Shown here one piece after another: positions 16,776 through 26,847 of a stretch of DNA of 64,000 nucleotides. The position numbers were made by a program, and so were the translations under genes. The stretch is taken from contig NZ_CP022161.1 of assembly GCF_002214185.1 (NCBI RefSeq), forward strand, positions 1,302,001 through 1,366,000. Direction: 5' to 3'. This stretch comes from Streptomyces capitiformicae. Its GTDB lineage: Bacteria; Actinomycetota; Actinomycetes; Streptomycetales; Streptomycetaceae. Within the stretch, counting starts at the first letter, position 1. Every line of letters begins with the position of its first letter. Below the pieces are notes generated by a model. It was not told the origin of the DNA. It made no database searches and worked only from the letters and a program-made list of their open reading frames with translations.

Positions 16776-17493
16776 TGACCGGGGCGGCGACGATCCGCAC
16801 CGCCTGGCTGCCCGCTTCGGGGCGGGGACTGTCACCGGCGAGGGCATGTCCGGTGACGTCGTCCGTCTTCCACTTCTGGCTCTGGAAGGCGAGGAAGACG
16901 GCCACCCAGCGCTCCTGCTCGGGGAAGTGGATCAGCAGACCACCGTCCTGCCACACCCCGTCGTCCTTGCGGAACCTGGCGCTGTTCCCCTGGTTCATGT
17001 GGACGTCGTGGACGCCGTTGCCGGGCAGGAAGCCGAAGATCTTGTCCTTGACGCCGGCCTCGGGACCCCAGCGCTCGCCGAACACGTAGAGCCTGGCGGT
17101 GGGGTCCTCGACCGCGCGCCGTACGTAGTGGTCGAGGACGTCGGCGAGGTCGTTGTCCGGGCCCTCGACATGCGGCGGCAGGGCCCGCATCCTCGACGGA
17201 TCGAAGAGGTTGCCTCGTACGAAGTCGAGGTTGGGTCCACCGGGACCCGACGGCAGCGTGTTCCAGCCGCTCGCGAGACCCGTGAGGCGAGCGGTGACCG
17301 GGTGCCGGAAGTCCTCCTCGACGAGATACAGCAGCTCGGACGGGCTCTCCTGCGACTTCACGTTCACCGAGGCTCGGTAGTGCGTGCCGCCCTCGTCGGT
17401 CAGGTGGATCTGGTAGTGCGGCGTGTCATCGGCACCCTCCCGACGGGTGTCGACCGCTCGCGCGATCAGTACGCCGTACGACTTCAGTGGCAT
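16765..17493 (-). CDS. YukJ-like protein (DUF2278)
   Basis: A 242-residue protein of the YukJ/DUF2278 family, function unknown. The ATG at 17493 starts MPLKSYGVLIARAVDTRRE, the usual beginning of the family (M-L-x-Y-G-V-L-x-G); a longer frame to 17595 adds a low-quality extension. Conserved pieces include HYQIHLTDEGGTHYRASVNV, LDFVRGNLFDPSRMRALP, LYVFGERWGPE and GVHDVHMNQGNSARF. No signal peptide or membrane segment. It stands alone, divergent from the SRPBCC gene at 17610. The stop overlaps the putative transposon end, so the element may have inserted right at its 3' edge. Confidence 0.85.
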   Translation of the reverse strand: MPLKSYGVLIARAVDTRREGADDTPHYQIHLTDEGGTHYRASVNVKSQESPSELLYLVEEDFRHPVTARLTGLASGWNTLPSGPGGPNLDFVRGNLFDPSRMRALPPHVEGPDNDLADVLDHYVRRAVEDPTARLYVFGERWGPEAGVKDKIFGFLPGNGVHDVHMNQGNSARFRKDDGVWQDGGLLIHFPEQERWVAVFLAFQSQKWKTDDVTGHALAGDSPRPEAGSQAVRIVAAPVNRS

Positions 17494-17609
17494 GTCGACC
17501 AACTCCCCCGCAGGACGGCCACTTTGCTCGCCCCTGTGCGGGAAATGGTAGAGCGACGACCGTCCGCTGCGCCCTTCGTGTCCTTGATTGTTCACCTACG
17601 ATCAACCGC

Positions 17610-18059
17610 GTGGTCCTCTTCACCCTGGAACGCCTCACCCCACTCCCCGCCGACGCCGCCTGGCGCCGGCTCACCGACTGGCCCCGGCACGCCGACGTCG
17701 TCCCGCTGACCCGCGTCACCGTACGGACCCCTCCGCCGACCGGCGAGCGGACGGTGTTCGTGGCCCGCAGTGGGGTGGGGGCGCTCGCGTTCGACGACCC
17801 GATGGAAGTGGTGGTCTGGCGCCCGCCGGAGGGCGGGGAGCCAGGTGTCTGCCGCCTCGCCAAGCGCGGTTCGTTCGTCATGGGGTGGGCGGAGATCGAG
17901 GTCCAGCTGTACGGCGAGGGGACATCACGTGTGCTGTGGCGTGAGGATCTGCGGGTGCGGTGGCTGCCGGGGATCTTCGACCGAGCGCTGGGGTGGTTGG
18001 CGCGGCGGATGTTCGGGCGAGCGGTGGACGGGCTGTTGAAGGGACCGGAGACTCGGTGA
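17610..18059 (+). CDS. SRPBCC family protein (polyketide cyclase/dehydrase-like)
   Basis: Small START-like-fold protein of 149 residues, beginning at GTG 17610 (VVLFTLERLTPLPADAAWRR). SRPBCC marks: opening strand and helix (AWRRLTDWPRHADVVPLTRV), a central beta sheet (FDDPMEVVVWRPPEGG) and a long amphipathic C-terminal helix (FDRALGWLARRMFGRAVDGL). Such proteins bind hydrophobic ligands or act as cyclases; none can be named here. The longer frame from 17487 overlaps the divergent YukJ-like gene. Confidence 0.8.
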   Translation: MVLFTLERLTPLPADAAWRRLTDWPRHADVVPLTRVTVRTPPPTGERTVFVARSGVGALAFDDPMEVVVWRPPEGGEPGVCRLAKRGSFVMGWAEIEVQLYGEGTSRVLWREDLRVRWLPGIFDRALGWLARRMFGRAVDGLLKGPETR

Positions 18060-18118
18060 CCGGGGCCGGCGACTGACGATCGGGGCCACTGTCAGACCCT
18101 CCGTCTACTGTCCGAAGC

Positions 18119-18763
18119 ATGACCGATCACCTCCACACCACCCGAGCGTCCTACGACACCGTCGCCGCCGACTACGAGAGGCTCCTCAGGGAGGAGTTGG
18201 CGAACAGCCCGTTCGACAGAGCCATGTTGGGGGTGTTCGCCGAGCGGGTGCTGGGCGGCGGAGGCGGGCCCGTCGCGGATCTGGGCTGCGGGCCGGGGCG
18301 GATCACCGGGCATCTGGCCGGGCTCGGGCTCGACGTCTTCGGCATCGATCTCTCCCCGGAGATGGTGACCGTGGCCCGCTGGGCCCATCCCCGGCTCCGC
18401 TTCGACGTCGGCACGATGACCGCGCTCGACCTCCAGGACGACTCGCTCGCCGGCGCCGTCTCCTGGTACTCCACGGTCCACACCCCACCGGCCGAACTCC
18501 CCGTCGTCTTCCGGGAGTTCCGCCGGGTCCTCGCTCCCGGCGGCCTGCTGCTGATGGCGTTCAAGGCCGGCGACGAGTCCGTCCACCTGTCGCACGCGTA
18601 CGGCCACGATCTCGATCTCGACGTCTACCGCTACCCACCGGACCGGATCGCCGGGCTGCTCACCGACGCCGGTCTGGTCGAAGCCGCCCGGCTGGTGCGG
18701 GAGCCGGAGGGCGAGAAGCAGAAGACCCCGCAGGCGTATGTGCTGGCACGCAAGCCCGCCTGA
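18119..18763 (+). CDS. Class I SAM-dependent methyltransferase
   Basis: Methyltransferase of 214 residues. Motif I is VADLGCGPGRITGHLAGLGL, motif II GIDLSPEMVTVAR, and the post-motif III segment is FREFRRVLAPGGLLLMAFK, all typical of Methyltransf_11/25 proteins. The start ATG at 18119 follows the SRPBCC gene by 59 bases on the same strand, so they may be cotranscribed. Substrate unknown. Confidence 0.9.
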   Translation: MTDHLHTTRASYDTVAADYERLLREELANSPFDRAMLGVFAERVLGGGGGPVADLGCGPGRITGHLAGLGLDVFGIDLSPEMVTVARWAHPRLRFDVGTMTALDLQDDSLAGAVSWYSTVHTPPAELPVVFREFRRVLAPGGLLLMAFKAGDESVHLSHAYGHDLDLDVYRYPPDRIAGLLTDAGLVEAARLVREPEGEKQKTPQAYVLARKPA

Positions 18764-18777
18764 CGTGACCGTCGGCG

Positions 18778-19599
18778 TCAGGACCTGCCCGGCTCCGGGT
18801 CCCCGCTGTGGGCGCCCGGCTCCGGGTCCCCGCTGTGGGCGCCCGGCTCCGGGTCCCCGTTGCGGGCGGCGGCCAGGCCGTCGCGGCGGTCGCGGTCACC
18901 GTCGCCCGTCGTACTGAGGAGGGTGTCGCAGATCTCGCGGAGCTTGTCGGTGGCCTGCTTGGAGAACAGCCCACAGAGCCCCGCGATGCCGGAGAAGCCG
19001 TACGGATTGGTCGCCCCGGCACCGGAACTACCGGCGAACAGGCCGCCGCGGAGCAGCATGTACACCAGCAACGCCAGCGCCACACCGATTCCGGCCCGCA
19101 GGAGGTACCACCACAGCCAGCTCGCATAGAGCCGCCGGTTGCCGACGTACGTCGCGAACGACGTGGCCGCGTGGACGAAGCTGCCGAGCGCGCTGCACAC
19201 CACCACGGCGAGCAGCATCGCGGTGTCGGCGGTCAGCGCCCAGTCACCGAGGCCGAAGGGCGCCCATCGCGCGGTGGGTGCCGTGGCGTCCGCCCCGGGT
19301 TCCACCGTCGCGAGCACCACCGGCCAGAGGCTCACCAGGGCGCCGCACACGAAGACGACGTCGACCAGGAGGAAGAGGCCCAGGACGGTCGTCGCCGCGG
19401 TCGACAGCCGCCTCCTGTCACGGGTGCCGGCGCTTTTGGCCCCGGTCGTCCCGTCCTCCACGCCCGAGCCCGCAGCGCCGCCGTCATCCGCGCCCGGCCC
19501 CTCGCCCCCGTCGCCCACATCCGGGCCCGTACCGCCGTCCGGGCGCTCGTCCACGCCGTCGCCCTCGCCCGCACCCTGCTCGATGTTCACCGCGCTCAA
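18778..19599 (-). CDS. Hypothetical membrane protein with acidic N-terminus and repeated C-terminus
   Basis: A 273-residue protein. Residues 1-60 are Gly/Asp/Glu-rich and probably disordered. Three hydrophobic segments follow: TTVLGLFLLVDVVFVCGALV, TAMLLAVVVCSALGSFVHAA and IGVALALLVYMLLRGGLFAG. The C-terminus has three exact or near repeats of the nonapeptide GDPEPGAHS, encoded by a 27-bp tandem repeat at 18788-18868. I do not recognise a family. It is convergent with the methyltransferase (14-base gap). Confidence 0.75.
   Translation of the reverse strand: MSAVNIEQGAGEGDGVDERPDGGTGPDVGDGGEGPGADDGGAAGSGVEDGTTGAKSAGTRDRRRLSTAATTVLGLFLLVDVVFVCGALVSLWPVVLATVEPGADATAPTARWAPFGLGDWALTADTAMLLAVVVCSALGSFVHAATSFATYVGNRRLYASWLWWYLLRAGIGVALALLVYMLLRGGLFAGSSGAGATNPYGFSGIAGLCGLFSKQATDKLREICDTLLSTTGDGDRDRRDGLAAARNGDPEPGAHSGDPEPGAHSGDPEPGRS
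18788..18868. repeat. Three 27-bp tandem repeats inside a coding region
   Basis: Units start at 18788, 18815 and 18842; the first two are identical and the third differs at a couple of bases. They keep frame and encode GDPEPGAHS-type nonapeptides at the C-terminus of the membrane protein, so copy-number changes would only lengthen or shorten the tail. Confidence 0.9.
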
Positions 19600-19675
19600 C
19601 TGTCCGTCCCCCGATGCGCTGTTGTCGCCGTATACAGACGGTCACCCCTCCGTCTCCGTCGGTCAAGGTACAGGG

Positions 19676-20845
19676 TCAGGAAACCATCCGGCTCGACCTC
19701 GGCAGATCGGTGACGGTGGGCGTGCCGCCGTGGCCGTCGTGGTGGATCGGTGTGTGTGCCCCCGTCAGTGAGACCCCGCTTCCGCCGCGCCGGTCGGCGA
19801 CGATCTCGGCGGCGATGGACAGGGCCGTCTCCTCCGGGGTGCGGGCGCCGAGGTCGAGGCCGATGGGGGAGCGGAGGCGGGCCAACTCCAGTTCGGTGAC
19901 GCCTGCTTGGCGGAGGCGGGCGTTGCGGTCGAGGTGGGTTCGGCGGGAGCCCATGGCGCCTACATAGGCGACGGGCAGGCGCAGCGCCAGTTTCAGCAGC
20001 GGTACGTCGAACTTGGCGTCGTGGGTGAGGACGCAGAGGACCGTGCGGGCGTCCACCGACGTCCGTTCCAGGTACTTGTGGGGCCACTCGACGACGATCT
20101 CGTCGGCCTCCGGGAATCGGGCCTTCGTCGTGAAGACCGGGCGCGCGTCGCACACCGTCACGTGGTAGCCGAGGAACTTGCCGATGCGGACCAGTGCCGA
20201 CGCGAAGTCGATGGCGCCGAAGACGATCATCCGGGGCGCGGGTACGGAGGACTCGACCAGAACCGTGAGCGGCGCTCCACAGCGTGAGCCCTGCTCTCCC
20301 AACTCCAGGGTGCCGGTGCGGCCGGCGTCCAGGAAGGCACGGGCCTCGGCGGCGACCGTGCGCTCGAGTTCGGGGTGGGCGCCGAATCCGCCGTCGTACG
20401 AGCCGTCGGGGCGGGTCAGGAGGGCTCGGCCGCGCAGTTCCGCCGGGCCGGAGACGATCCGGGCGACCGCGGCCGCCTCACCGCTCGCGGCGGCGGCCAG
20501 CGCGGCCGCGACAACCGGGCGGACAGGGTCGCCCACCCGTACCGGCGTGACGAGGATGTCGATGATTCCGCCGCAGGTCAGGCCCACGGCGAAGGCCTCC
20601 TCGTCGCTGTAGCCGAAGCGTTCGAGGACCGGCTCACCGTCCGCCAGCGCCTGCCCGCACAGGTCGTAGACGGCGCCCTCCACACAACCGCCGGAGACGG
20701 AGCCGATCACCGTGCCGTCGGCGTCCACCGCGAGGGCGGCGCCGGGCAGGCGGGGCGCGCTGCCGCCGACGGCCACCACGGTGGCCACGGCGAAGTCACG
20801 TCCCTGCTCGACCCACCGGTGCAGTTCTTCGGCGATGTCCAGCAT
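19676..20845 (-). CDS. xdhC: XdhC/CoxI family molybdenum-cofactor maturation protein
   Basis: Protein of 389 residues that inserts sulfurated molybdenum cofactor into xanthine dehydrogenase. The N-terminal XdhC_CoxI domain reads ATVVAVGGSAPRLPGAALAV and SVSGGCVEGAVYDLCGQAL. The C-terminal Rossmann-like XdhC_C domain reads RMIVFGAIDFASALVRIGKF, VLCVLTHDAKFDVPLLKLAL and VAYVGAMGSRRTHLDRN. It follows the molybdenum-subunit gene by 31 bases on the same strand, closing the xdh operon. The role of the family is established knowledge; operon membership is inferred from spacing. Confidence 0.93.
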   Translation of the reverse strand: MLDIAEELHRWVEQGRDFAVATVVAVGGSAPRLPGAALAVDADGTVIGSVSGGCVEGAVYDLCGQALADGEPVLERFGYSDEEAFAVGLTCGGIIDILVTPVRVGDPVRPVVAAALAAAASGEAAAVARIVSGPAELRGRALLTRPDGSYDGGFGAHPELERTVAAEARAFLDAGRTGTLELGEQGSRCGAPLTVLVESSVPAPRMIVFGAIDFASALVRIGKFLGYHVTVCDARPVFTTKARFPEADEIVVEWPHKYLERTSVDARTVLCVLTHDAKFDVPLLKLALRLPVAYVGAMGSRRTHLDRNARLRQAGVTELELARLRSPIGLDLGARTPEETALSIAAEIVADRRGGSGVSLTGAHTPIHHDGHGGTPTVTDLPRSSRMVS

Positions 20846-20876
20846 CTCTCGATCTCCTTACCGGCGACGGTTGCGG

Positions 20877-23300
20877 CTACGCCGTGCCCGTCAGGTGTTC
20901 CGGGCGTACCGGTGTCCTGTTCAGTTCCAGCCCCGTCGCGTTCCGAATCGCCGCCAGCACAGCGGGAGTCGACGACAAGGTCGGCGCCTCACCGACGCCT
21001 CGCAGCCCGTACGGCGCGTGGTCGTCGGCCAGTTCGAGCACGTCGACCGGGATGGTCGGGGTGTCGAGGATCGTGGGGATCAGGTAGTCCGTGAAGGAAG
21101 GGTTCTTGACCTTCGCGGTCTTCGGGTCCACGACGATCTCCTCCATGACGGCGATGCCGAGGCCCTGGGTCGTGCCGCCCTGGATCTGGCCGAGGACGGA
21201 GAGCGGGTTGAGGGCCTTGCCGACGTCCTGGGCGCAGGCCAGTTCGACGACCTTGACCATGCCCAGCTCGGTGTCGACCTCGACGACCGCCCGGTGCGCG
21301 GCGAAGGAGTACTGGACGTGGCCGAAGCCCTGGCCGGTGCGCAGGTCGAAGGGTTCGGTCGGCCGGTGCCGCCACTCCTCCTCGACCTCGACGGCCTCGT
21401 CGCCCAGTACGTCGACCAGGTCGGCCAGCACCTCGCCGCCGTCGGTGACGACCTTGCCGCCCTCCAGGAGCAGTTCGGCGGTCGCCCAAGCGGGGTGGTA
21501 CGAGCCGAACTTGCGGCGGCCGATCTCCAGGACCTTCTCCCGGACGAGCTCGCAGGAGTGTTTCACGGCGCCACCGGTGACGTACGTCTGGCGCGACGCG
21601 GACGTCGAACCGGCCGAACCCACCCGTGTGTCCGCCGGGTTGATCGTCACGTGGGTGACGCCCAGCTCGGTGCGGGCGATCTGCGCGTGGACGGTGATAC
21701 CGCCCTGGCCGACCTCCGCCATGGCCGTGTGGACGGTGGCGACGGGCTCACCTCCGACGACCTCCATACGGACACGGGCGGTCGAGTAGTCGTCGAAGCC
21801 CTCGGAGAAGCCGACGTTCTTGATGCCGACCGCGTAGCCGATGCCGCGTACGACGCCCTCGCCGTGCGTGGTGTTGGACAGGCCGCCCGGCAGCTGCCGT
21901 ACGTCCGCCGCCTCGCCGGCCGTGAGCCACTGCTGCTCGGGCGGCAGGGGCATCGCCTTGACGCGGCGCAGGAGTTCGGCGACCGGGGCCGGGGAGTCGA
22001 CGATCTGGCCGGTCGGCAGGGCGGTGCCCTGTTCCATGGCGTTGATCTGCCGGAACTCCACCGGGTCCATGCCCAGTCTCGCGGCCAGCTTGTCCATCTG
22101 CGCCTCGTAGGCGAAGCATGCCTGGACCGCGCCGAAGCCGCGCATGGCACCGCAGGGCGGGTTGTTGGTGTAGAGGGCGAGGGCCTCGATGTCGACGTCG
22201 TCGATGACGTACGGGCCCGCGCCGAGGGAGGCGGCGTTGCCGACGACGGCCGGGGAGGCGGAGGCGTACGCGCCGCCGTCCAGGACGATCCGGGCCTTCA
22301 GATGGGTGAGCCTGCCGTCCTTCGTCGCCCCGTGCTCGTAGTACAGCTTCGCGGGGTGGCGATGGACATGGCCGAAGAAGGACTCGAAGCGGTTGTAGAC
22401 GATCTTCACCGGCTTGCCCGTGCGCAGGGCGAGGAGGCAGGCGTGGATCTGCATCGACAGATCCTCGCGGCCGCCGAAGGCGCCGCCCACGCCGGACAGT
22501 GTCATACGGACCTTGTCCTCGGGCAGGCCGAGGACGGGCGCGATCTGGCGCAGGTCGGAGTGCAGCCACTGGGTGGCGATGTAGAGGTCGACGCCGCCGT
22601 CCTCGGCAGGGACCGCGAGGCCGGATTCCGGGCCGAGGAAGGCCTGGTCCTGCATGCCGAAGACGTACTCGCCCTCGACGACGACGTCCGCGCGCTCCCG
22701 CGCCGCGGAAACGTCACCGCGGATGATCGGCTGGCGGTGGAGGATGTTCGGGTGCGGGACATGGCCGATGGTGGGGGTCCCCCCGGTCGAACGCAGTTGA
22801 GACTGGGGGAGATCGGTGCGGTTCTCGTGGACGAGGGCCGCGTCCGGCGCGGTCGCGGAGGCCTCGTCGGTGACGACCGGCAGTTCGCGGTACTCCACCT
22901 TGATCTTGGCGGCGGCGCGGCGCGCGGTCTCCGGGTGGTCGGCGGCGACGATCGCGACCGGCTCACCGTGGTGGCGGACCTTGCCATGGGCGAGGACCGG
23001 GGTGTCCTGGATCTCCAGGCCGTAGTTCCTCACTTCGGTCGGCAGGTCGTCGTACGTCATGACGGCGTGGACGCCGGGTGTGGCGAGGGCCTCGGCCGTG
23101 TCGATGGAGACGATCTCGGCGTGCGCGACCGGGGAGCGCAGGATCTGGCCCCAGAGCATGTCCTCGTGCCACATGTCGGACGAGTACGCGAACTCGCCGG
23201 TGACCTTGAGGGTGCCGTCCGGGCGGAGCGTGGACTCGCCGATGCCGCCCTTGGTGCGGGAGCCCTGGGTGAGGTTGGTGGGCAGGCCGGTGGTTCCCAT
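20877..23300 (-). CDS. Xanthine dehydrogenase molybdenum-binding subunit
   Basis: Large catalytic subunit of 807 residues that oxidises hypoxanthine/xanthine at the Mo centre. The ATG at 23300 (MGTTGLPTNLTQGSRTKGGI) starts just after the stop of the 2Fe-2S subunit; the longer frame upstream is antisense to nothing real. Signatures: the FAYSSDMW entry segment, GVGGAFGGREDLSMQIHACL (molybdopterin site), AMRGFGAVQACFAYE, VGQGGITVHAQIARTELGV and GLRGVGEAPTL, the last carrying the catalytic Glu of the family. FAD and Fe-S subunits are separate genes directly upstream. Divergent from a PucR regulator, which fits purine catabolism. Confidence 0.94.
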   Translation of the reverse strand: MGTTGLPTNLTQGSRTKGGIGESTLRPDGTLKVTGEFAYSSDMWHEDMLWGQILRSPVAHAEIVSIDTAEALATPGVHAVMTYDDLPTEVRNYGLEIQDTPVLAHGKVRHHGEPVAIVAADHPETARRAAAKIKVEYRELPVVTDEASATAPDAALVHENRTDLPQSQLRSTGGTPTIGHVPHPNILHRQPIIRGDVSAARERADVVVEGEYVFGMQDQAFLGPESGLAVPAEDGGVDLYIATQWLHSDLRQIAPVLGLPEDKVRMTLSGVGGAFGGREDLSMQIHACLLALRTGKPVKIVYNRFESFFGHVHRHPAKLYYEHGATKDGRLTHLKARIVLDGGAYASASPAVVGNAASLGAGPYVIDDVDIEALALYTNNPPCGAMRGFGAVQACFAYEAQMDKLAARLGMDPVEFRQINAMEQGTALPTGQIVDSPAPVAELLRRVKAMPLPPEQQWLTAGEAADVRQLPGGLSNTTHGEGVVRGIGYAVGIKNVGFSEGFDDYSTARVRMEVVGGEPVATVHTAMAEVGQGGITVHAQIARTELGVTHVTINPADTRVGSAGSTSASRQTYVTGGAVKHSCELVREKVLEIGRRKFGSYHPAWATAELLLEGGKVVTDGGEVLADLVDVLGDEAVEVEEEWRHRPTEPFDLRTGQGFGHVQYSFAAHRAVVEVDTELGMVKVVELACAQDVGKALNPLSVLGQIQGGTTQGLGIAVMEEIVVDPKTAKVKNPSFTDYLIPTILDTPTIPVDVLELADDHAPYGLRGVGEAPTLSSTPAVLAAIRNATGLELNRTPVRPEHLTGTA

Positions 23301-23302
23301 GC

Positions 23303-23889
<587 letters not shown>

Positions 23890-23890
<1 letters not shown>

Positions 23891-24780
23891 CAGGCGACTC
23901 CCTCCGTGCGAGCGGCGGTGCCGCGGTACGACTCCCAGGTCCACATCAGCGTGCGGCGGGCCATGACGCCGACCGCGTGGCGGCGGTAGCTCGCGGTGCC
24001 GCGTACGTCGTCGATCGGGTTGCAGGCGGCGGCGCACAGGTCCGCGAACCGCTTGGCGACCGACGGGGTGATGATCTTGCCGTTGTCCCAGAAGCCGCCC
24101 TCGTCGAGCGCCGCGTTCAGGAACTCCTCGGCGGTCCTGGCCCGGACGGGGGTCGGCGCGGCCGAGCCGATGCCGGTGCGGACGGTCCGCGAGGACGGGT
24201 GCAGGGCGAGCCCGAAGGCGCACACCGCGATCACCATGGCGTTGCGCGTGCCGACCTTGGAGTACTGCTGCGGCCCGTCCGCCTTCTTGATGTGCACGGC
24301 CCGGATCAGCTCGTCCGGCGCGAGGGCGTTGCGCTTCACGCCGGTGTAGAAGTCGTCGATGGGGATGAGCCGCGAGCCCCGTACGGACTCGGCCTCGACC
24401 TCGGCGCCCGCCGCGAGAAGGGCCGGGTGGGCGTCGCCGGCCGGGGAGGCGGTACCGAGGTTGCCGCCGACGCCGCCACGGTTGCGGATCTGCGGGGAGG
24501 CCACCGTGTGCGAGGCCAGGGCGAGGCCGGGCAGTTCGGGACGGAGGTTCTCCATGATCCGGGTGTAGGGGACGGACGCGCCCAGCCGAACCGTTTCCTC
24601 GCCGACCTCCCACTCGTAGAGCTCGCCGATGCGGTTGAGGTCGAGCAGATACTCGGGCCGACGGTGGTCAAAGTTGATCTCGACCATCACATCGGTGCCG
24701 CCGGCGATCGGCACAGCGGTGGGATGCTCGGCCTTCGCGGCGAGCGCCTCCTCCCAGCTGGCGGGGCGAAGGAAGTCCAT
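23890..24780 (-). CDS. Xanthine dehydrogenase FAD-binding subunit
   Basis: FAD subunit of 296 residues (MDFLRPASWEEALAA). CO-dehydrogenase-type flavoprotein marks: AVPIAGGTDVMVEINFDHRR, and QIRNRGGVGGNLGTASPAGD, which carries the pyrophosphate-binding glycines; the C-terminal domain ends TLMWTWESYRGTA. First gene of the xdh operon; overlaps the Fe-S subunit by one base. Confidence 0.93.
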
Positions 24781-25062
24781 CTGACCGGCTCTCTTCTTCG
24801 TCTCTGTATCTCGGAGTGGTGCCGTTTGAGCCAGATCGTGTGCGGCGGGCCCGACTCGTTCAGGGGCTGTTCACGTGGCTTGCCGTCAGTACACAGCGCC
24901 GTACTCCGCCCCGGTCAGTCACGAAAAGCATGAAGGAGTTGGCTGGCCAGGGGGCTCATCTTGTAGATTCATATGAACGGAGGCCATCGGCAACCTCAGC
25001 GTTTTTCGCTGGAAACATCCAGAACACATCCCGGGTACGAGACAGGAACGGCGGCGACGAGA
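24781..25062. promoter_or_regulatory. Divergent promoter region between xdh operon and pucR-type gene
   Basis: 282 bases between divergent starts. It is locally A/T-richer around 24960-25030, with a TAGATTCATA segment at 24965-24974 that could serve as a -10-like element. I could not pick out a clear palindrome. Since PucR-type regulators normally act on adjacent purine genes, this is the expected site of action. Confidence 0.45.
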
Positions 25063-26796
25063 ATGCGCCTGCGCGCACTGCTGGACACCGACGCGCTGGG
25101 GCTGCGGCTGCTCGGCGGCGAGGACGAACTGGACCGCACCGTGCGCGGTGTGATGACCACCGACCTCAGGGACCCCAGCCGTTACCTCTCCGGCGGCGAG
25201 CTGGTGCTCACCGGTCTGGCCTGGCGCCGCGACGCCGCCGACTCCGAGCCCTTCGTACGGATCCTGGCGGGCGCCGGGGTCACCGCCCTGGCCGCCGGCG
25301 AGGCCGAGCTGGGCGACATCCCGGAGGACCTCGTCGTGGCCTGTGCCCGGCACCGGCTGCCGCTGTTCGCGGTCAACGAGTCGGTGGCCTTCGCGACGAT
25401 CACCGAGCACGTCGTACGGCAGGTCTCGGGTGAGCGCGCCGGGGACCTGGCGGCCGTGGTGGACCGGCACCGCCGGATGATGACCTCCGGCCCGGCGGGC
25501 GGCGGCCCGGACGTCGTCCTGGACCTGCTCGGCTCCGACCTGGACCTCCGGGCCTGGGTGCTCTCCCCCACCGGCCGCCTCATCGCGGGCCCGAAGGTCT
25601 CCGGGCCCCCGCTGCCCCCCGACCTGTGCGCGCGACTGGCCGCCGAACACCTCGCGGCGACCCGCACGGGGCGCCGCGGCCCGCACCGCGTGGCCGTCGG
25701 CACCACGACCTACTCGCTCTTCCCGATCAGCAGCGCGGGCCGCACCGCGAGCACGAGCGCCGCGCGCGATGTGCGCGATGTGCGCGATGTGCGCGATGTG
25801 CGCGATGTGCGCGAGAGCGTCCTCTCCGACTGGCTGCTCGCGGTCGAGGCCGACGCCGGGGACTGGCCCGCCGAGCGGCTCGACCTGCTGTACGGCGTCA
25901 CCCAGCTGATCGCGGTCGAGCGGGACCGCCGCGACGCGGCACGTACGGTACGGCGACGGCTCGCCCAGGAAGTCCTGGAGCTGGTGCAGGCCGGAGCGGC
26001 CCCCGCCGAGATCGCGGCCCGGCTGCGGGTCGCCGCGCCGGTGCTGCTGCCCGGCCTCGGGGCGGCGCCGCACTGGCAGGTGGTCGTGGCACGGGTCGAG
26101 TGGGACGACGGCGAGGCCGGGGAAGCCGGGCGGCTCGACGGCGGCGCGGTCGCCCAGGCGCTCCTGGAGGAGATCCTCGTGGACCCGCTGTCCACGGGCC
26201 CGGAGCACTCGGACCGTATCGCCGTCGCCCACACGGACGACGAGGCCATCGCCCTCGTCCCCCTTCCCGCGGTCTCCACCGAGCACGACGGCTCCGAGTC
26301 CGGCATCCACGCCGACACCCTGCTCGCCGCCGTACGGGACCCCCTGACGGCCGGTCTCGACGACGACGGACGGCTCACGCTGGGCGTCAGCGCGGCAGTG
26401 CACTCGGCCGAGGGCCTGCGCGGCGCCCTGGAGGAGGCCCGGCACGCCCGCCGGGTGGCGGCGGCGCGCGTGGGCCGGGTCTGCGCGGCGGGCCACCAGG
26501 AACTGGCCTCCCACGTCCTCCTGCTCCCTTTCGTCCCCGACGACGTCCGCCGGGCCTTCACCGCCCGCCTCCTCGACCCGCTCCGCGACTACGACCGCCG
26601 CCACCGCGCCGAACTGATCCCCACCCTGGAGGCGTTCCTGGAGTGCGACGGCTCCTGGACCCGCTGCGCCTCCCGCCTCCACCTGCACGTCAACACACTG
26701 CGCTACCGGGTGGGTCGCATCGAACAGTTGACGAGCAGAGACCTCTCCCGCCTGGAGGACAAGCTGGACTTCTTCCTGGCACTGCGGATGAGTTGA
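25063..26796 (+). CDS. PucR family transcriptional regulator
   Basis: Purine-catabolism-type regulator of 577 residues. The ATG at 25063 (MRLRALLDTDALGLRLLGGE) begins exactly at the N-terminal PucR domain; a longer in-frame start at 24973 adds a poorly conserved leader. A GGDEF-like central region (CdaR type) follows, and the C-terminal PucR helix-turn-helix is clear: LEAFLECDGSWTRCASRLHL, HVNTLRYRVGRIEQLTSRDL. Residues about 236-250 are five tandem Asp-Val-Arg triplets encoded by a 9-bp repeat, inside the linker between sensor and central region. Divergent from the xdh operon, which it probably controls. Confidence 0.92.
   Translation: MRLRALLDTDALGLRLLGGEDELDRTVRGVMTTDLRDPSRYLSGGELVLTGLAWRRDAADSEPFVRILAGAGVTALAAGEAELGDIPEDLVVACARHRLPLFAVNESVAFATITEHVVRQVSGERAGDLAAVVDRHRRMMTSGPAGGGPDVVLDLLGSDLDLRAWVLSPTGRLIAGPKVSGPPLPPDLCARLAAEHLAATRTGRRGPHRVAVGTTTYSLFPISSAGRTASTSAARDVRDVRDVRDVRDVRESVLSDWLLAVEADAGDWPAERLDLLYGVTQLIAVERDRRDAARTVRRRLAQEVLELVQAGAAPAEIAARLRVAAPVLLPGLGAAPHWQVVVARVEWDDGEAGEAGRLDGGAVAQALLEEILVDPLSTGPEHSDRIAVAHTDDEAIALVPLPAVSTEHDGSESGIHADTLLAAVRDPLTAGLDDDGRLTLGVSAAVHSAEGLRGALEEARHARRVAAARVGRVCAAGHQELASHVLLLPFVPDDVRRAFTARLLDPLRDYDRRHRAELIPTLEAFLECDGSWTRCASRLHLHVNTLRYRVGRIEQLTSRDLSRLEDKLDFFLALRMS
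25768..25812. repeat. Five perfect 9-bp repeats (GATGTGCGC) inside the PucR gene
   Basis: Five head-to-tail GATGTGCGC units encode DVR-DVR-DVR-DVR-DVR. The units are identical at the nucleotide level, so this is a recent, unstable expansion. It keeps reading frame with any copy number. Confidence 0.95.
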
Positions 26797-26847
26797 GGTA
26801 GTGGGGGCGGTGCGCGCGGCAGGCGCGGAGTCGGTGATCGAGCCCCA

